Origin: Umbilicaria muhlenbergii
Lineage: Eukaryota > Ascomycota > Lecanoromycetes > Umbilicariales > Umbilicariaceae
Direction: 5' to 3'
Length of the DNA: 64,000 nt
Assembly: GCA_000611775.1 (NCBI GenBank)
Contig: KK106987.1
Coordinates: 1,569,506 to 1,633,505 of the forward strand
Each line of letters begins with the position of its first letter. Position 1 is the first letter of the stretch. Both the position numbers and the translations under genes were made by a program. This document shows positions 38,391 to 49,260 of the stretch, in pieces. Below the pieces are notes generated by a model, which ran no database searches, had not been told where the DNA came from, and worked only from the letters and a program-made list of their open reading frames with translations.

Positions 38391-40469
38391 GTTTAAGTAT
38401 GCAGAGTCTCAGCAGCACTCAATCAAGAATAACTCAGCAGACACTGCAGTTATGAACAGTGATGCAAGTCACATTTTTATTAATCTTTAAATTGAGGATA
38501 ACACTTCTGCTGACACTGTTGAAGTGCTTCAACTCATATCTACTCACTCACCAATAGGTGAGGAGATAACAGCTTATATAAAAATGTTTTATCAAACAAC
38601 TTGAACATGTGATTCATACTGAGTAGTTGAAAGATGATTTGATATAATGAGTACAACAGAAATTAACTACCTCTATTGAGGATAAAAACAACTTGACTGA
38701 GTCTGAAAAAATAAATATGAATATAGACATGAACCCTGAGATGATCATGACATCAGAGATGCAGCCAAATATGACATTTATACTGTCAGATATATGAAAA
38801 TGTTGACAGGAAATTGAGGATGTTGTATATTATGATGATAAAGTTTACATTTCACAGAACTCTGCTCTTCACAATGCAGTGATCAGTTGATTTCATGATG
38901 ATGTCTTCACAGGTCATTTCAAGAAGTCAAGAATAATAAAATTAATGCAGTGATTTTATAATTAATTTAATGCTGTCAGAGACGTATGACATTACTGTCA
39001 TGATTATGTTGAGTGTCAAAAAGTGAAGTCATTTCATCACAAGTCATACAGATTACTGAACTCATTATCAGTCTTAATTAAATCATGACATATGATAACA
39101 ATGAACTTTATTACAGACCTGCCATCAAGCAGCACATATGAAAGTATGACATGAGATTTAATCCTCATCATAGTTAATAAGTTGACCAAAATGACTCATT
39201 ATATTTTAATACAGAAGACAATGTCAGTTGTTAACTTCATTAAAGTATTTATTCAGGACATAATTAAGCATCATGACATGTCAAAAGTCTTAATCACAGA
39301 CAGAGATAAATTGTTTATATTAAAGCAGTGAATCAACTTCTGCTTTTACATGTGATGTCATCATAACATGTCAACAGCTTTTCACCTGCAAACTGATGAT
39401 TAAACTGAGAGGCAGAACCAGTCCCTAAAGATGTATTTATGCATATTCATTAATGAGCAATAAGAGGACTGAGTCAAGCTCTTACTCTGCATGAAGTTCT
39501 CATACAACAACTTCATACATGCTGCTACAGGAAAGAGCCTCTTTCAGTTTAACTTAAGATGAGACCCTCAGATGAGCTTAAGTAAGTCATTTATATAACA
39601 CTCACATGAATAAATAAAACCTTATGCAGATGCACAGTAGCTTCAAGATTAAATTGCAACAACTCAGAAGCAGCTACAACAGGTTAATAAAACATATATA
39701 AATTATTATAATCAATCCTGAACAGAGATAACATTCAAAGAAGGTGATTTAATACTGATTAATGAAAAAAATGTGTCAATGAACAAGCAGATGAAGAAAC
39801 TGCATTGAAAAAAACTCAACTTATTCAAGGTATAATGTGTGATAAGTTAATCATCATATGAACTTGACCTCTCAGAGGATCAAAATATTTATAACATGTT
39901 CAACATCACTTTATTGAAGTCATTTCAAGACACACATTATGTGTTCTCTGCATTAACAGGAAAAGACCTACTACTCAATTAAGATGATGAGTGAGAAGTT
40001 GAGGCAATTGTGAATAATCATGTTCATGACAGCAGGCTTTAATACCTTATTAAATAAAAGCTGACAGATCAGGTGTGAGATGACACATGAAAATCAACAC
40101 ACTTCATTCACAATGTAAAGGCAAAAATGTGAAAATTTCATGCTGACAATTCTGACAAACTGAAATTCAAGTGAGTTGTATGACATGACTCTTCAAGGTT
40201 GATTGAGAAGCTGTCACAAAAGTCATAAGTCTTAAGAATTAAAAACCTTTATCAACTTTGTTAACTTAATCTTCTATAACAGAGCCTGTGCCTTATGACA
40301 AGAATATGACAGAGGCTATGATGCTACAATGTTATAACAGGATCTCTAATAAGATTATTACATGAATTACATTATAATAAACATGTCACATTGCAGAGGA
40401 CACTCAAGCACAGAAGCATTTCATTTTAAGTTTGAAGATTAAAATGAACTTGAGATTAACATCTTGCAC

Positions 40470-41500
40470 TTAACTTTTCATCAACATCATGTTAAGTCAT
40501 CTTCATTTATTTACTTATCTTCTGCTGTCTTCAACTTTTCTTTATTATTATTTGATGAAGCCTCTGACCTCATCTCCTCAACATGTTGATGCTCACAGAG
40601 TTCAACGTACTCTTGATGATGACAAGATTGATGAGCATTGAGGATGCAGAGAGCATGAGTAGTGCTTTTCAACAAGACAGCAAGAGTCTGAATGAGCTTC
40701 TTAAGACTACTGAATTAACATTAATCACCTCATTGTGAATGCTGTGAGACTCATGTTGAGGAGCAGCTGCAGAGGGTGTAAAAAGTGTTAATAATGACTG
40801 ATAAAAGGCAGCACAGTGAGGAATTGATCAATCATCAGATGTTATACACAATTAGCATATCAATAGTACAATAATACAACAGTATGATAATACAACAATA
40901 TGACAGTATGACAATACAACAGTATGACAGTATGACAGTATGACAGTATGACAGTACAACAGTATGACAGTATGACAGTATGACAGTATGACAAAATGTC
41001 ATATGTATGACAGATAGTATGACATGAGCATACTAAATGAAACAAAACAAAAGAGAATTAAAAAAAGCAGACTTACAGTGTGCTGTCACTCCTCTGATCA
41101 TCATAAACATGCGTGCACAGGACAACAACATCAGAGCTCTCAGAGATTAAAGCAGTGATGATCAGAGGCTTCACTGTGCATTAATCATGAGAATTGTGAA
41201 GTGATGTACAACAAGTGCAGGCTGAATTAATTTGTGACATGAAGCATTAATCAACCTCAGCTCTTCTGCAAGAGTCACAGCAAGCAGTACCTGATAATGT
41301 GTGACTGAGATTCTCTTAAATCACACACTCATAATGATGACCCTGCTGCACATGAGCTGACAGTGAGGTATCATCACAACATCATACAGAGCAGGTCCTG
41401 CTGTTAAAGACATCACTTAAAGATAAATGCTTAACCCTCTTTAAGTGTTGAATGATCAGTTTCACTGCTCTGTTTGCTCATCTCTTTCTGAAGGTGTTGA
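40470..41500 (-). other. Antisense cysteine-rich and helical segments in the 3' region of B2
   Basis: On the minus strand, 41500 to 41077 reads as an acidic serine-rich stretch. A cysteine cluster follows (CDSCRRAEVD, then ACTCCTSLHNSH), then a tail ending DDQRSDSTL. The tail runs directly into GTAAGT, a donor-like sequence, at 41071-41076. A second minus-strand segment (about 40790 to 40480) reads as a charged, heptad-like helix (for example HHQEYVELCEHQHVEEMR). Both are preserved in the same frames in B3, and the cysteine segment also in B1. Fungal genomes contain uncharacterised proteins with a CX2C...C...CX2C...C cluster followed by a coiled coil; membership is an inference. The copy is a fossil with several breaks. 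Confidence 0.5.
40861..41000. repeat. GTATGACA microsatellite in the 3' region of B2
   Basis: Eight-base units GTATGACA alternate with GTACAACA and ATAATACAAC variants over about 135 bp. The same unit recurs in the left end of several family-B LTRs. It lies between the two antisense segments. Confidence 0.85.
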
Positions 41501-42092
41501 TCATCACAGTTTTATTCACTGACTCTGACTCAGAGCCCTCCTCATCACACTGAGCTCAGAAATCAACAAGCTTCTCTGATGAAGATAAGTCTTCATCATT
41601 GTTCACAATCATGAGATCAATCATTCAAATGTTGATGAGCTATATACATTATGTTAACATTCATATGATGTATGACAGAAAGTACAACACTGCAAAGAAT
41701 GTTAAGCTGTGAGCTGCAAGCTTCATGATGCTCCCTTCATGAGGTGATCATCTCTGCAATGAGGATGACATCATGAAGTCATCAGATCACTCAATGAGCT
41801 GTGAAAAAATCATGAGAGGTATAACAACATGTCATAAGACAAATGATGAAGGATAAACACAAAGGGAAGAGTGTTTTGAACCTACTGTAAACATGATGAA
41901 TTTAATGTTTGTGTTATGAAGAAAGCTTACTGCCAGCGTGATATCATCACAATTAAGTGAGGGCACATGATTAGCCTTACTTTAATGCAGTCTCATGCAA
42001 CCACCCTACAACCTCAACTGTTATGACATCATAATAAAGTTTATGAGCGGTCAGTTAACTCTGAGGATGACATCATGAGAAGGAAAATGCTG

Positions 42093-42385
42093 TGTCAGGG
42101 TCATCATATAATAGTATGACAGTACAACACTAATACAACATTAGTACAACACTATAGTACAACACTATAGTATGACATTATATAAACATGATGACTCAGC
42201 GCCTAGCACCTTGACATCAAGTGAAAACTCTTCACAAGGAGGTTTGAAAACCTGCTTCCTCAGTGATCAGTTTTTGTCATCAAATAGAAGACATATAATC
42301 ATTGCATTGATCTATCATGATTATATTGCTTATGACACCCCGTTCAACTTCTATATGATGACCGTCATACACTCAGCCCCTTACA
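42093..42385 (+). repeat. 3' LTR of B2
   Basis: It starts TGTCAGGG after GAGAAGGAAAA, ends CCTTACA, and is 293 bp. It differs from the 5' LTR mainly by transitions. Confidence 0.92.
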
Positions 42386-42712
42386 AATTTATAATAAGAG
42401 TTTTAAAGAAATACTATTAAGTATATCTTTTATATTAAAAAAGTTGTATATTTGAGTTTAATTGTTATAATTAAATATCTTAAGATAAATTTTAAAAAGA
42501 TTAAAATTATTATTAAATTATTTAAATTAAAAATAATCAAGGATTTGCATAGTTTTTTAAAATTATTATACTTTTAACAATGTTGAAAAAAAATTATTTA
42601 GTTATAATCATCTACAAAATAATATGTTTTTAATATATTTAAAAAAAAGTTTACCTCAGATATTATTCTTATACATTTTAGTTAAAGGAAAAAAATAATA
42701 ATATAATGTTCA
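42386..42712. other. AT-rich tract, right of B2
   Basis: This is the continuation of the tract at 33012-33557. It ends abruptly near 42713, where balanced composition and CpG reappear. Confidence 0.7.
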
Positions 42713-43136
42713 AGTACCGCGGTTTAGACAGCTGAATTCAGCTGGTTTGGTCAGTGTTTTACGCAGCCGCAACCGCTTGCTTAACTTGCTATAAGGGTCG
42801 AAGCTCATGACATAACACGGGACGGGTATGGTCTACTGTATCAGACTATGGGAAACCCTGTATGATAAATAGCTAGGTCTGTTTAAAGGCAGTGATCAGT
42901 CTTGTTCCATCCTAGAAGTTGACCACACACCTTACACTAGATGAGCTTCACTCTATTAACTACGAAGTAGGTGAGCACTCGCATTAGCATGTCATGTTAA
43001 CGCTCCAGATGGTTTCTTCTATCCTGCGCTAAATTTACTTCATCACAATGTTTCCGTAGGCATATAGACTTCATATATGGTTATGACAACTCCAATGTAT
43101 ATTTTCGCTACTTACAGATATCCCGAACCTTTATGT
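42713..43136. other. Non-coding stretch downstream of the HNH gene
   Basis: Balanced composition, no convincing reading frame and no repeat that I recognise. It probably holds the 3' untranslated region and terminator of the minus-strand gene that ends at 43137. Confidence 0.5.
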
Positions 43137-44096
43137 CTAGGCAGACTCCTCTAAACGGGAGAAAAGTTCAAATTCCATCCTCTCTGCAGCCATCGGACCA
43201 TCCCTTATGTCCCCTAACATATCTGAACCTGGCGGGTAGTCGTACTCGAATACGGGCACACCAGATCCTTTCATATTTGCCAAGACCGCTTGCCTAAAAT
43301 GCCAGCGAAGGAGTTGATCAACAGCGCGACGTGGGTCTTCTTGGAACTGTTGATCTAAACTTCTGCCAGCGACATGCCGGATATCAGTGTTGAAGACAAC
43401 AACTTTATAGCCATCCTGAATATGATTAGCCTGAAGAACTAGTTATGAGAATCAAATACACACGTCCGGATTGATGGATATATCATATCCATCAAAGAGC
43501 TGATGCAGATCCGATCGAAGCAATAATCCATTCTGAACAGAACTGATGAGCCCCCCTTGAGTTGGTGGGATTGAGATCCAGCGGCCATAATCATGTTCGT
43601 GCCAATAACCCTCGTACGCTAAAGGGAAGACATGGCAAGCATTACAGCCCCGCCAATTTCCTCGACGATCTTGAGCTACGTCTCCGCTTATAAGACACCG
43701 TCGATCTCGGTCGCGTACACTGTCTCGAAATTCTCTCACTCGCGTTCCGGTGCTCACTGAAACCGTACGAAGCAGGGGAGTTTCGTCGGTCACCGAGATC
43801 GATCCTTGAAGGAAGATTAGCTTTGGTTTGCCTAGACATTAGGGTTGAGGATACGTGCCCTGGGTCACTATATTATAGCAGCCAGGTTGCAATGGGTTGC
43901 TATTTCTAGGGAGTTCGATGCTAGTCTCGTCGAGCAGAATGTAGTCACTCTCGAACAGGATAATGATCTCGACCATGGAATAAAAATTGGCGTTCGTGAC
44001 ACCGTTGTTGAGTTCAAGCCCCCCAAGTATTGTTTCTGGATCTTTGGCATTGTAAAGATGAATGTCCCGTCCGACAGAGCGGTTATCGGTGGGCAT
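43137..44096 (-). CDS. HNH-endonuclease-domain protein (fungal family)
   Basis: This minus-strand gene belongs to a widespread fungal family with a C-terminal HNH_2-type nuclease fold; its cellular role is unknown. The N-terminal part reads ILGGLELNNGVTNANFYSM and LQPGCYNI. The nuclease part follows: RRCLISG, then CHVFPLAYEGYW, then QNGLLLRSDLHQLFDGYD, which supplies the H, N and H positions of the motif. The last exon (43137-43415) reads DGYKVVVFNTDIRH, LLRWHFRQAVLANMKG and FEYDYPPGSDM, all typical of the family. The intron 43416-43463 (48 bp, GTGTAT...TTCAG, GCTAATC branch site) is convincing. A first intron, 43821-43868 (GTGACC...CAAAG, 48 bp), keeps all frames open but has a weak donor. 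With the start at 44096 this gives three exons and 287 residues; an in-frame ATG at 44228 is possible. It looks intact, though it is hemmed in by AT-rich blocks. Confidence 0.8.
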
Positions 44097-44300
44097 TGCG
44101 ATCTCGTCTGACAATTGAGTGTAGGAAGACGTATAGAAGTAGCATCGACACAGTTTATTGACGATCGTTGACGATGACGATAATTTTCCATCGAGTAAGG
44201 TACGCCGCACAGAAGTACAAAGCGGCATGAGGCCCGTGCGCGCGCCTGCGCCTTGCCCGATACGGTGGACGCCAAACCCGGCGTGGCAGGCCGCAATACT

Positions 44301-44558
44301 AAGATTATAAAAGTTAATGTTTCTAATTATATTTTTGCTAATATTTTGTCACAATATAATAATGTAATGATATTATAATTTATTACTTTCTTCTTCAGAA
44401 AACACAACTTTGTTAAATGCAATTATGAGATTTATAATAAAAAACTACTAATAATAATTACTACATTTAAGAAATAATACTTTAAATTAAAAAAATTTAA
44501 ATACCTTATTAACATCCTGTCTAATTATAAGAGTTTAAATTATGTTAATAAAATATAA
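44301..44558. other. Short AT-rich block inside the island
   Basis: About 260 bp of AT-rich sequence begins sharply after GGCCGCAATAC and ends where the kinase-tail similarity starts. No gene. It probably replaced or truncated the left part of the kinase gene (inference). Confidence 0.5.
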
Positions 44559-44559
44559 G

Positions 44560-44739
44560 TTCATCAAAGTAGGCACCCTACGTCAGGAACTCGAGAGACT
44601 ACCAGGCCCAAAGGTATCATCAGAGTTGATAGACTTCATTGAATACCTAATTGTAGTGGATCACACGAAGAGACCGACGGCTTTAGAGGCACTGCAACAC
44701 CCTTACCTACTTACAAGATCTTCCGTAAAGAATTTTTGA
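44560..44739 (+). pseudogene. Protein kinase C-terminal fragment
   Basis: Sixty codons to a stop read as the end of a eukaryotic protein kinase domain: LRQELERLPGPKV, then LIDFIEYLIVVDHTKRPTAL, then EALQHPYL. This is subdomain XI with its invariant arginine, followed by the usual HP-Y/F end. A whole kinase domain is about 260 residues. The ATP-binding lobe, catalytic loop and activation segment are absent, and the upstream sequence turns AT-rich at once. The open frame reaches back to an ATG at 44542, but those few codons lie in the AT-rich block. It is best read as a host-gene remnant cut by repeat DNA. An exon of a gene interrupted by an intron is less likely, because no acceptor-like context is obvious. 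Confidence 0.6.
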
Positions 44740-44878
44740 AAAGGGTCTTTTTTGGTAAGGACTGTTTTCATTACTCAAATATTCACTCTGAATTATCCAG
44801 AACCCCGAAACATCTGTCTTGACTTGAACCATTCTCGGTCAGCACCCAATATTTATCTAGCTGGCTTCAAAGTCTTGG

Positions 44879-45308
44879 TTAGTCTATATGATATTGGCAG
44901 GTTTCTGGTGAGGATTTCACCTCTTGCTTGTTTGAATTTGTAGTAACATGCCCAACACAGACGTCCCTGCCGTCAGAGTTCTTCACACAGACAGTGAAGT
45001 GGTCCTCAGGATCCTCTGGACTGGGGTGAGGCATGGATCCATCTCTCATTAAGAACAGTACTTTCGAGGTTTCACCTTGAGTTGAAGTCATACGTGCTTA
45101 TGATCTTATCTGCTTGAGCTTTTTGGCTCGCAGTCATCATTGTTGAACCACTGAACGCGTTCACCACCTTGTCAGCCGTCTGTGCGATGAGGGCTGGATT
45201 AATTGCGTCAATTGAACTTTTAAAGCCGTTGTCCTTGATCTCTTCTGTCAGAATGATAGAAACCCTTCTCGCACCATCGGTAACTTCTTTGACAACACGG
45301 CCGGACAT
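44879..45308 (-). pseudogene. Hypothetical protein, two overlapping frames
   Basis: On the minus strand, a frame from 45308 (an in-frame ATG lies upstream at 45359) reads MSGRVVKEVTDGARRVSI, then IKDNGFKSSIDAINP, and stops near 45092. A second frame beginning at 45091 overlaps it by about 20 bases and continues with DGSMPHPSPEDPEDHFTV and VCVGHVTT to 44879. The first part looks helical and the second looks like a compact beta-rich module, as if one gene of about 140-150 residues had been split by a frameshift. The overlap leaves no room for a normal intron. I do not recognise the family. A chance frame cannot be excluded. Confidence 0.35.
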
Positions 45309-45359
45309 TGTACTACGGATGACAAGAGCAACGGTTGTAAGTTTGAGGCGATAGACCAA

Positions 45360-46938
45360 TCTAAACAGAATATGGATATTTGTAGTAGAGGACTCCCTTG
45401 AAGGGAGATCACTTCAACAAAATACCCGTAGAAGTATATTGAAAGCCTTCGTTCCGTTGCAGGCAAATGCGCAGGGGAAAGTGAGGGGGCCGCCAAACAG
45501 TGAGCAAAGCGCGCGCCAAGACGTGACTGTACGCATTTCTGCCTCAGAAGCATCCCTCAATCCTGCACGGGCTCCTTTACCTTACAGATGGGCCGCTGGA
45601 GATGTCCCGCATGGGCTTGCTTCGCCGTACGTCATGAGTGGCGGACCTTTGCGAATCTTTGATCATGTGCTCGGTCACATCTCCACCGGGGATGTTGCTC
45701 GCTTGCATCACACTACCTCTCGATGCTCCCGTCTGCTTCAGCATCCAGGTTTTCCGTAACCGAAGCCCTCATTTGAAGGGCGGCCAAACCCTCACCCTTA
45801 CTGAAATTAGGCTCCTCTACTTTAGTAGGCGCTACGCCTAGGTGCTACGCCTAGGCGCCAAAACTGGTCCCCAAACATCATCGCCAACAGCGGAGCTAAA
45901 ATAGGCCCCAAAGACGCTGGTGTCTTCATTCTGCTAGGCGGGATAGGAACCGAAACAAGGAGTACAACGCTTCGTATCGGAGGGGAGTGAAATGTTGGCT
46001 CGTGCCCTACCGGGTATCGGCAGAACGTTTGCACCGAGGCCGAAGTGATTCCTTTCGCCAATGAATGTCCCCATGAAATTGCGCCGCCCGGTCAATCCAT
46101 TCCGAGCACACTGCTAGTTATCCAATCGAAGTCCCTTGTCCTGGTTACCCATCTCCTTCTGAACTCAATTGAAGGCACGGAGCTTGGGTTGGGAACAGTG
46201 ATTTCACGAGACAACTGAGGTGTGGAACTGATAACAAGGGGATGTTGCAATCACGCCAGCGGGCGCCTCCAATCTAGGCGGCATCGCTGTTGCCGCACAT
46301 GAAATCACTTCCGTGCCGGCTTACTCCGGAGTATGGTTCAGTGAGTGGCTTCGGCAGCCATGGATGGGCTCTTAACATGCCCTGCCCAGCTTTCGGCAAA
46401 TCGTCATCCCTGGACCGACTTGGCGCAGGCTACCTAAGGTAGGTACCTTAACCAAGAGCGCGGAGAAGGACGCGGCTGAGGCGGCTTCAGCAGGTCGAAT
46501 ATTAATGTGATTGGACCAAGGACTAAGGTAACCCGTGTGACTCGTCTACCGCCGCCAAGCCCTTGAGGCACGGTCCAGCTTGACCCGAACGTGGCGGATT
46601 CCCACTCATCTCAATAAGGTAAGGTAAGGTAGAGAGGTTTCGCACCCCCTGCCACCTCAAACCCCCCCCTACCACCTCATATGCAGGCTTTAGACCTATT
46701 CACGTTAGGTCATCGCCGCCCTCGGCCATGGCCGAATTAGGCCAATATGATTTCTTCCAGTTTCTTTGCGTACGCGTTGGCGCCTGCTTTATATTTTATA
46801 CGTGTATTTAGATTCAAATTCATGGCTTCCCTACAGTGTAGGAAGACTGCTGCTGCTCTTGCTGTTGTTCTTACTGTTGCCCACCTATGGGATGATGCTC
46901 GCCGCCGCCGCCGCCGCCGTACATCGCGGGGTTACCTT
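45360..46938. other. Gene-poor interval with short repeats
   Basis: Balanced composition, but no reading frame with family resemblance; the open frames here look incidental. Notable items are a short dispersed repeat (45855-45929), a near-palindrome TACCTAAGGTAGGTACCTTA (46431-46450), an AAGGT direct repeat (46615-46631) and C-rich CCACCTCA repeats near 46650-46678. AAGGTA-type motifs are common in ascomycete intergenic DNA. The right end (46747-46938) keeps the frame of the downstream gene open and may be its leader. Confidence 0.45.
45855..45929 (-). repeat. Short dispersed repeat R1, copy 1
   Basis: Read on the minus strand, about 75 bp (ATGAAGACACCAGCGTCTTT...TTTTGGCGCC) match 48938-49013 on the plus strand at roughly 80 percent identity. 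The two copies lie 3 kb apart in inverted orientation and flank the gene at 46939-48805. No terminal repeats or target duplications were found. Confidence 0.65.
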
Positions 46939-48805
46939 ATGGCGAGCAGCGCAGAATACACGCGCCGCTCCCCATCTGCCCTTGATCCATCTCCATACTC
47001 GGGAGAATCGGGCGATCCTGTTGTCGATGATTGTCATATGCCCGAACCACAACTCTCCAATCCACGCAAGCGTCAACGTTCGGGGCAACGTCCGCTTCAA
47101 CTGAACGCGACATCGCACCCGGGGTCGAAAAGGCAGAAGCTCAGCCATCCCACCAGCGCATCTCAACCACCGGCAGCATTTTGGGATAACTTATCAAAAA
47201 TCTGGCTGACCACACGCGCGCTGAGAGAGTTGGACCGAAGGAACACTCAACCTGCTTCAAACCCGCCCCGTTCATCGTACCGACGACCTCACCGGCCTGT
47301 CACTCGAAGCGCACTCGCTGAGCGGAAGAAAAATCGCCAAGCTACCCAATCAGCCACTGACTTTCGCTGCTATTGTGCACCGAGGTGTTGGAAGGACATA
47401 AAGTTATTTGCCAGACACGGTGGTCCAGACCTGTCGGACCTGAGGGGCGTATGTATTGCCAGATACCTGCTGGTGCCAGAGCTGACCATTCTCTCTCTAG
47501 TACTCGAAACCTGTCAACCCTCTTAATCACACAATGAGCTCGAGGCAGTCCAGTTCTCGGGGTCGAAAACGGGGTTCGACATCTACTTCGAATACCAAAC
47601 CCACCACCAATACCACAACCACTAAGAGCACTGGGCCCTATGACCGTGGCTTTCAACAGAACCTCATCGATGGTGGCGTCTACCCTGATGAATACGAGTA
47701 CCCCGACGGTCGGGTCCCGCCACAGCCGGATAATTGGGAAGAGATCAACCGAAGATTGGCGCAACCTCAACCCTCTCTATCACCGTCGCAATTTTCTGAT
47801 GCGGAGTTTAGAAGATTTAAAGGAGCGGATGCACATGCCTTCAAAGAGAAACAGGTAACAACATCAGTGATTTCAATCATTGAAGGTGAGGTCAGGGACG
47901 CCAAATGCGTTTCAGGAGGAATTCAGTTGACAAACCTTGAGCATCTGACGGACGGCACACTTGTGCCTGGCAACCCGGACCTCTACTACGGCGCATGTCC
48001 TGAACAACTCGATCGACGAGTCTGTAATGAGCTCAGTGGCCATATTATCCCTTCAACACAGGATGACCTTCCCATTGCGCCAAACTTTTTCTTAGCGCCA
48101 AAGGGACCGGATGGGTCTTTAGCGGTGGCTGGACGACAGGCCAGCTACGACGGTGCATTAGGTGCTAGAGGCATGCACAGTCTTCAAGCATACGGGCAAG
48201 ATGAACCAGTCTATGACAACAACGCCTACACCATTACATCAATCTATCACGGTGGCCAGCTCAAGATGTACACCAGCCACCCTACTCAGCCAATCGGTCC
48301 TACAAGTCGGCCTGAGTATTATATGAATCAACTCAAGGGATGGTCTATGACCAGCGATCCAGAAACCTTCCGGCAGGGAGCCACTGGGTTCCGAAATGCC
48401 AGAGACTGGACAAAGGAGAAACGGGATGAATTCATTGATGCTGCGAATGCAAGGAGAGCAAACGACAGTCAAGCTGAGACGCCAGCCACTGATGCATCAG
48501 GCTTCGGCCTGGTCTCTAGCTTCGCAAGTGAAGCTTCACTGGATGAGCCCGACACAATCGAATCCCTAGGTCAGGAGTCTCAAACTTCGCTGAATGAAGA
48601 CTCCAATACAACTGCTAACCTTCAAGAATCTGAGACTTCAACGGATGAGCTCGTCTTGGACTACCGACTCCCGGCCAAACGTTCCGGTAGGCATTCAAAG
48701 CGATCACACCAGTCTCAGCGAAAGCGACGCGACGCCGGTGCATCTAGCGGCGTCGGATATAGCCATGGATTCGCCGTCATGTCCGTTTCGCAAAGTTCCC
48801 TTTGA
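46939..48805 (+). CDS. Conserved fungal protein of unknown function (two exons)
   Basis: This two-exon gene belongs to a family repeated in many Pezizomycotina genomes; the C-terminal domain may be the one catalogued as DUF7924 (from memory, unverified). Exon 1 ends at 47448 and exon 2 starts at 47501. The 52-bp intron has GTATGT, a GCTGACC branch site and CTCTAG, and its phase-0 splice joins DLSDLRG to YSKPVNPLNHTMSS. From the ATG at 46939 the product has 604 residues. Residues 81-102 carry FWDNLSKIWLTTRALRELDR, a family hallmark, and basic patches (RKRQR, KRQK) look like nuclear-localisation signals. Exon 2 holds the conserved domain (YDRGFQQNLIDGGVYPDEYE, then NWEEINRRL, then GALGARGMHSLQ, then YTITSIYHGGQLKMYTSH). 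The C-terminus is acidic, then basic (SQRKRRD). In-frame ATGs at 46747 and 46822 would add a hydrophobic and poly-Arg leader that I consider less likely coding. Intact. Confidence 0.82.
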
Positions 48806-49260
48806 GACGCCGCAGAGTTACTTCGGTCACGTGCGTATCGGTGGACATATCTTGCCGATACCCGATTGGGCGTTTCTCTTCCTCTTCAGCTCGTGGAGTG
48901 GTGGCTCCCGCGCTATGATCCCTCCCCACCCCACGAAATGAAAACACAAGCGTCTTTGGGGCCTGTTTTGGCTCCGCCATTAACACTGATGTTCAGGGAC
49001 CTGTTTTGGCACTTGGGAGTTTGGCCTACTGAAATAGAAGCTGTAATTTTAGTAATGGGCAGGTCTTGGTTCCTTCTCAGCAAAGCAGGGAGAGCAGGTG
49101 AGACATAAGGACGGGTCGGATTGGGGAGGAGTGATTAGTCTGGCGACGAGCCCAAAGAGTGTCTTGCGAATCTCTAGGTCAGATGCATGCTGTCTACCTG
49201 ACTACCTCTTGAACAGTGGGTTAATCGATCGGACGTCGAACTCGCCTAAATCTCCAATTC
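48806..49260. other. Intergenic interval with R1 copy 2
   Basis: No convincing gene. It contains the downstream region of the preceding gene and the second copy of the short repeat R1. Confidence 0.45.
48938..49013 (+). repeat. Short dispersed repeat R1, copy 2
   Basis: It begins ATGAAAACACAAGCGTCTTT and matches the minus strand of 45855-45929. In both copies one frame reads MKT-x-ASLGP-x-LAP, so the repeat may derive from a coding sequence or a small transposon end. Confidence 0.65.

Larger units (their letters stand above)
33563..42385 (+). mobile_element. B2: family-B gypsy element, complete outline
   Basis: An 8.8-kb element has two 293-bp LTRs and a perfect AATTT target duplication (33558-33562, 42386-42390). 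A gag-like region is followed by a CX2CX4HX4C knuckle (35185-35226). RT carries YLND at 36457-36468. RNase H lies at about 37060-37420, then comes the acidic repeat linker (37600-38390). Integrase spans about 38840-39620 (TDRDKLF at about 39296) and a chromodomain follows at about 39994-40170. After it comes an unusually long 3' region (40250-42092) with a GTATGACA microsatellite and an antisense cysteine-rich segment. A purine-rich tract precedes the 3' LTR. All parts are present in order, but dozens of stops break the coding regions. It is the best reference copy of family B here. Confidence 0.92.

Noticed and set aside
40860-41045. SYCHTVILSYCHT repeat peptide (also 56515-56703)
   Set aside because: This is a translation of the GTATGACA microsatellite.
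43642-44296. Overlapping frames around the HNH gene (for example 43868-44296 minus, 43845-44111 plus)
   Set aside because: They are shadows of the spliced HNH gene; only the chosen frames match the family.
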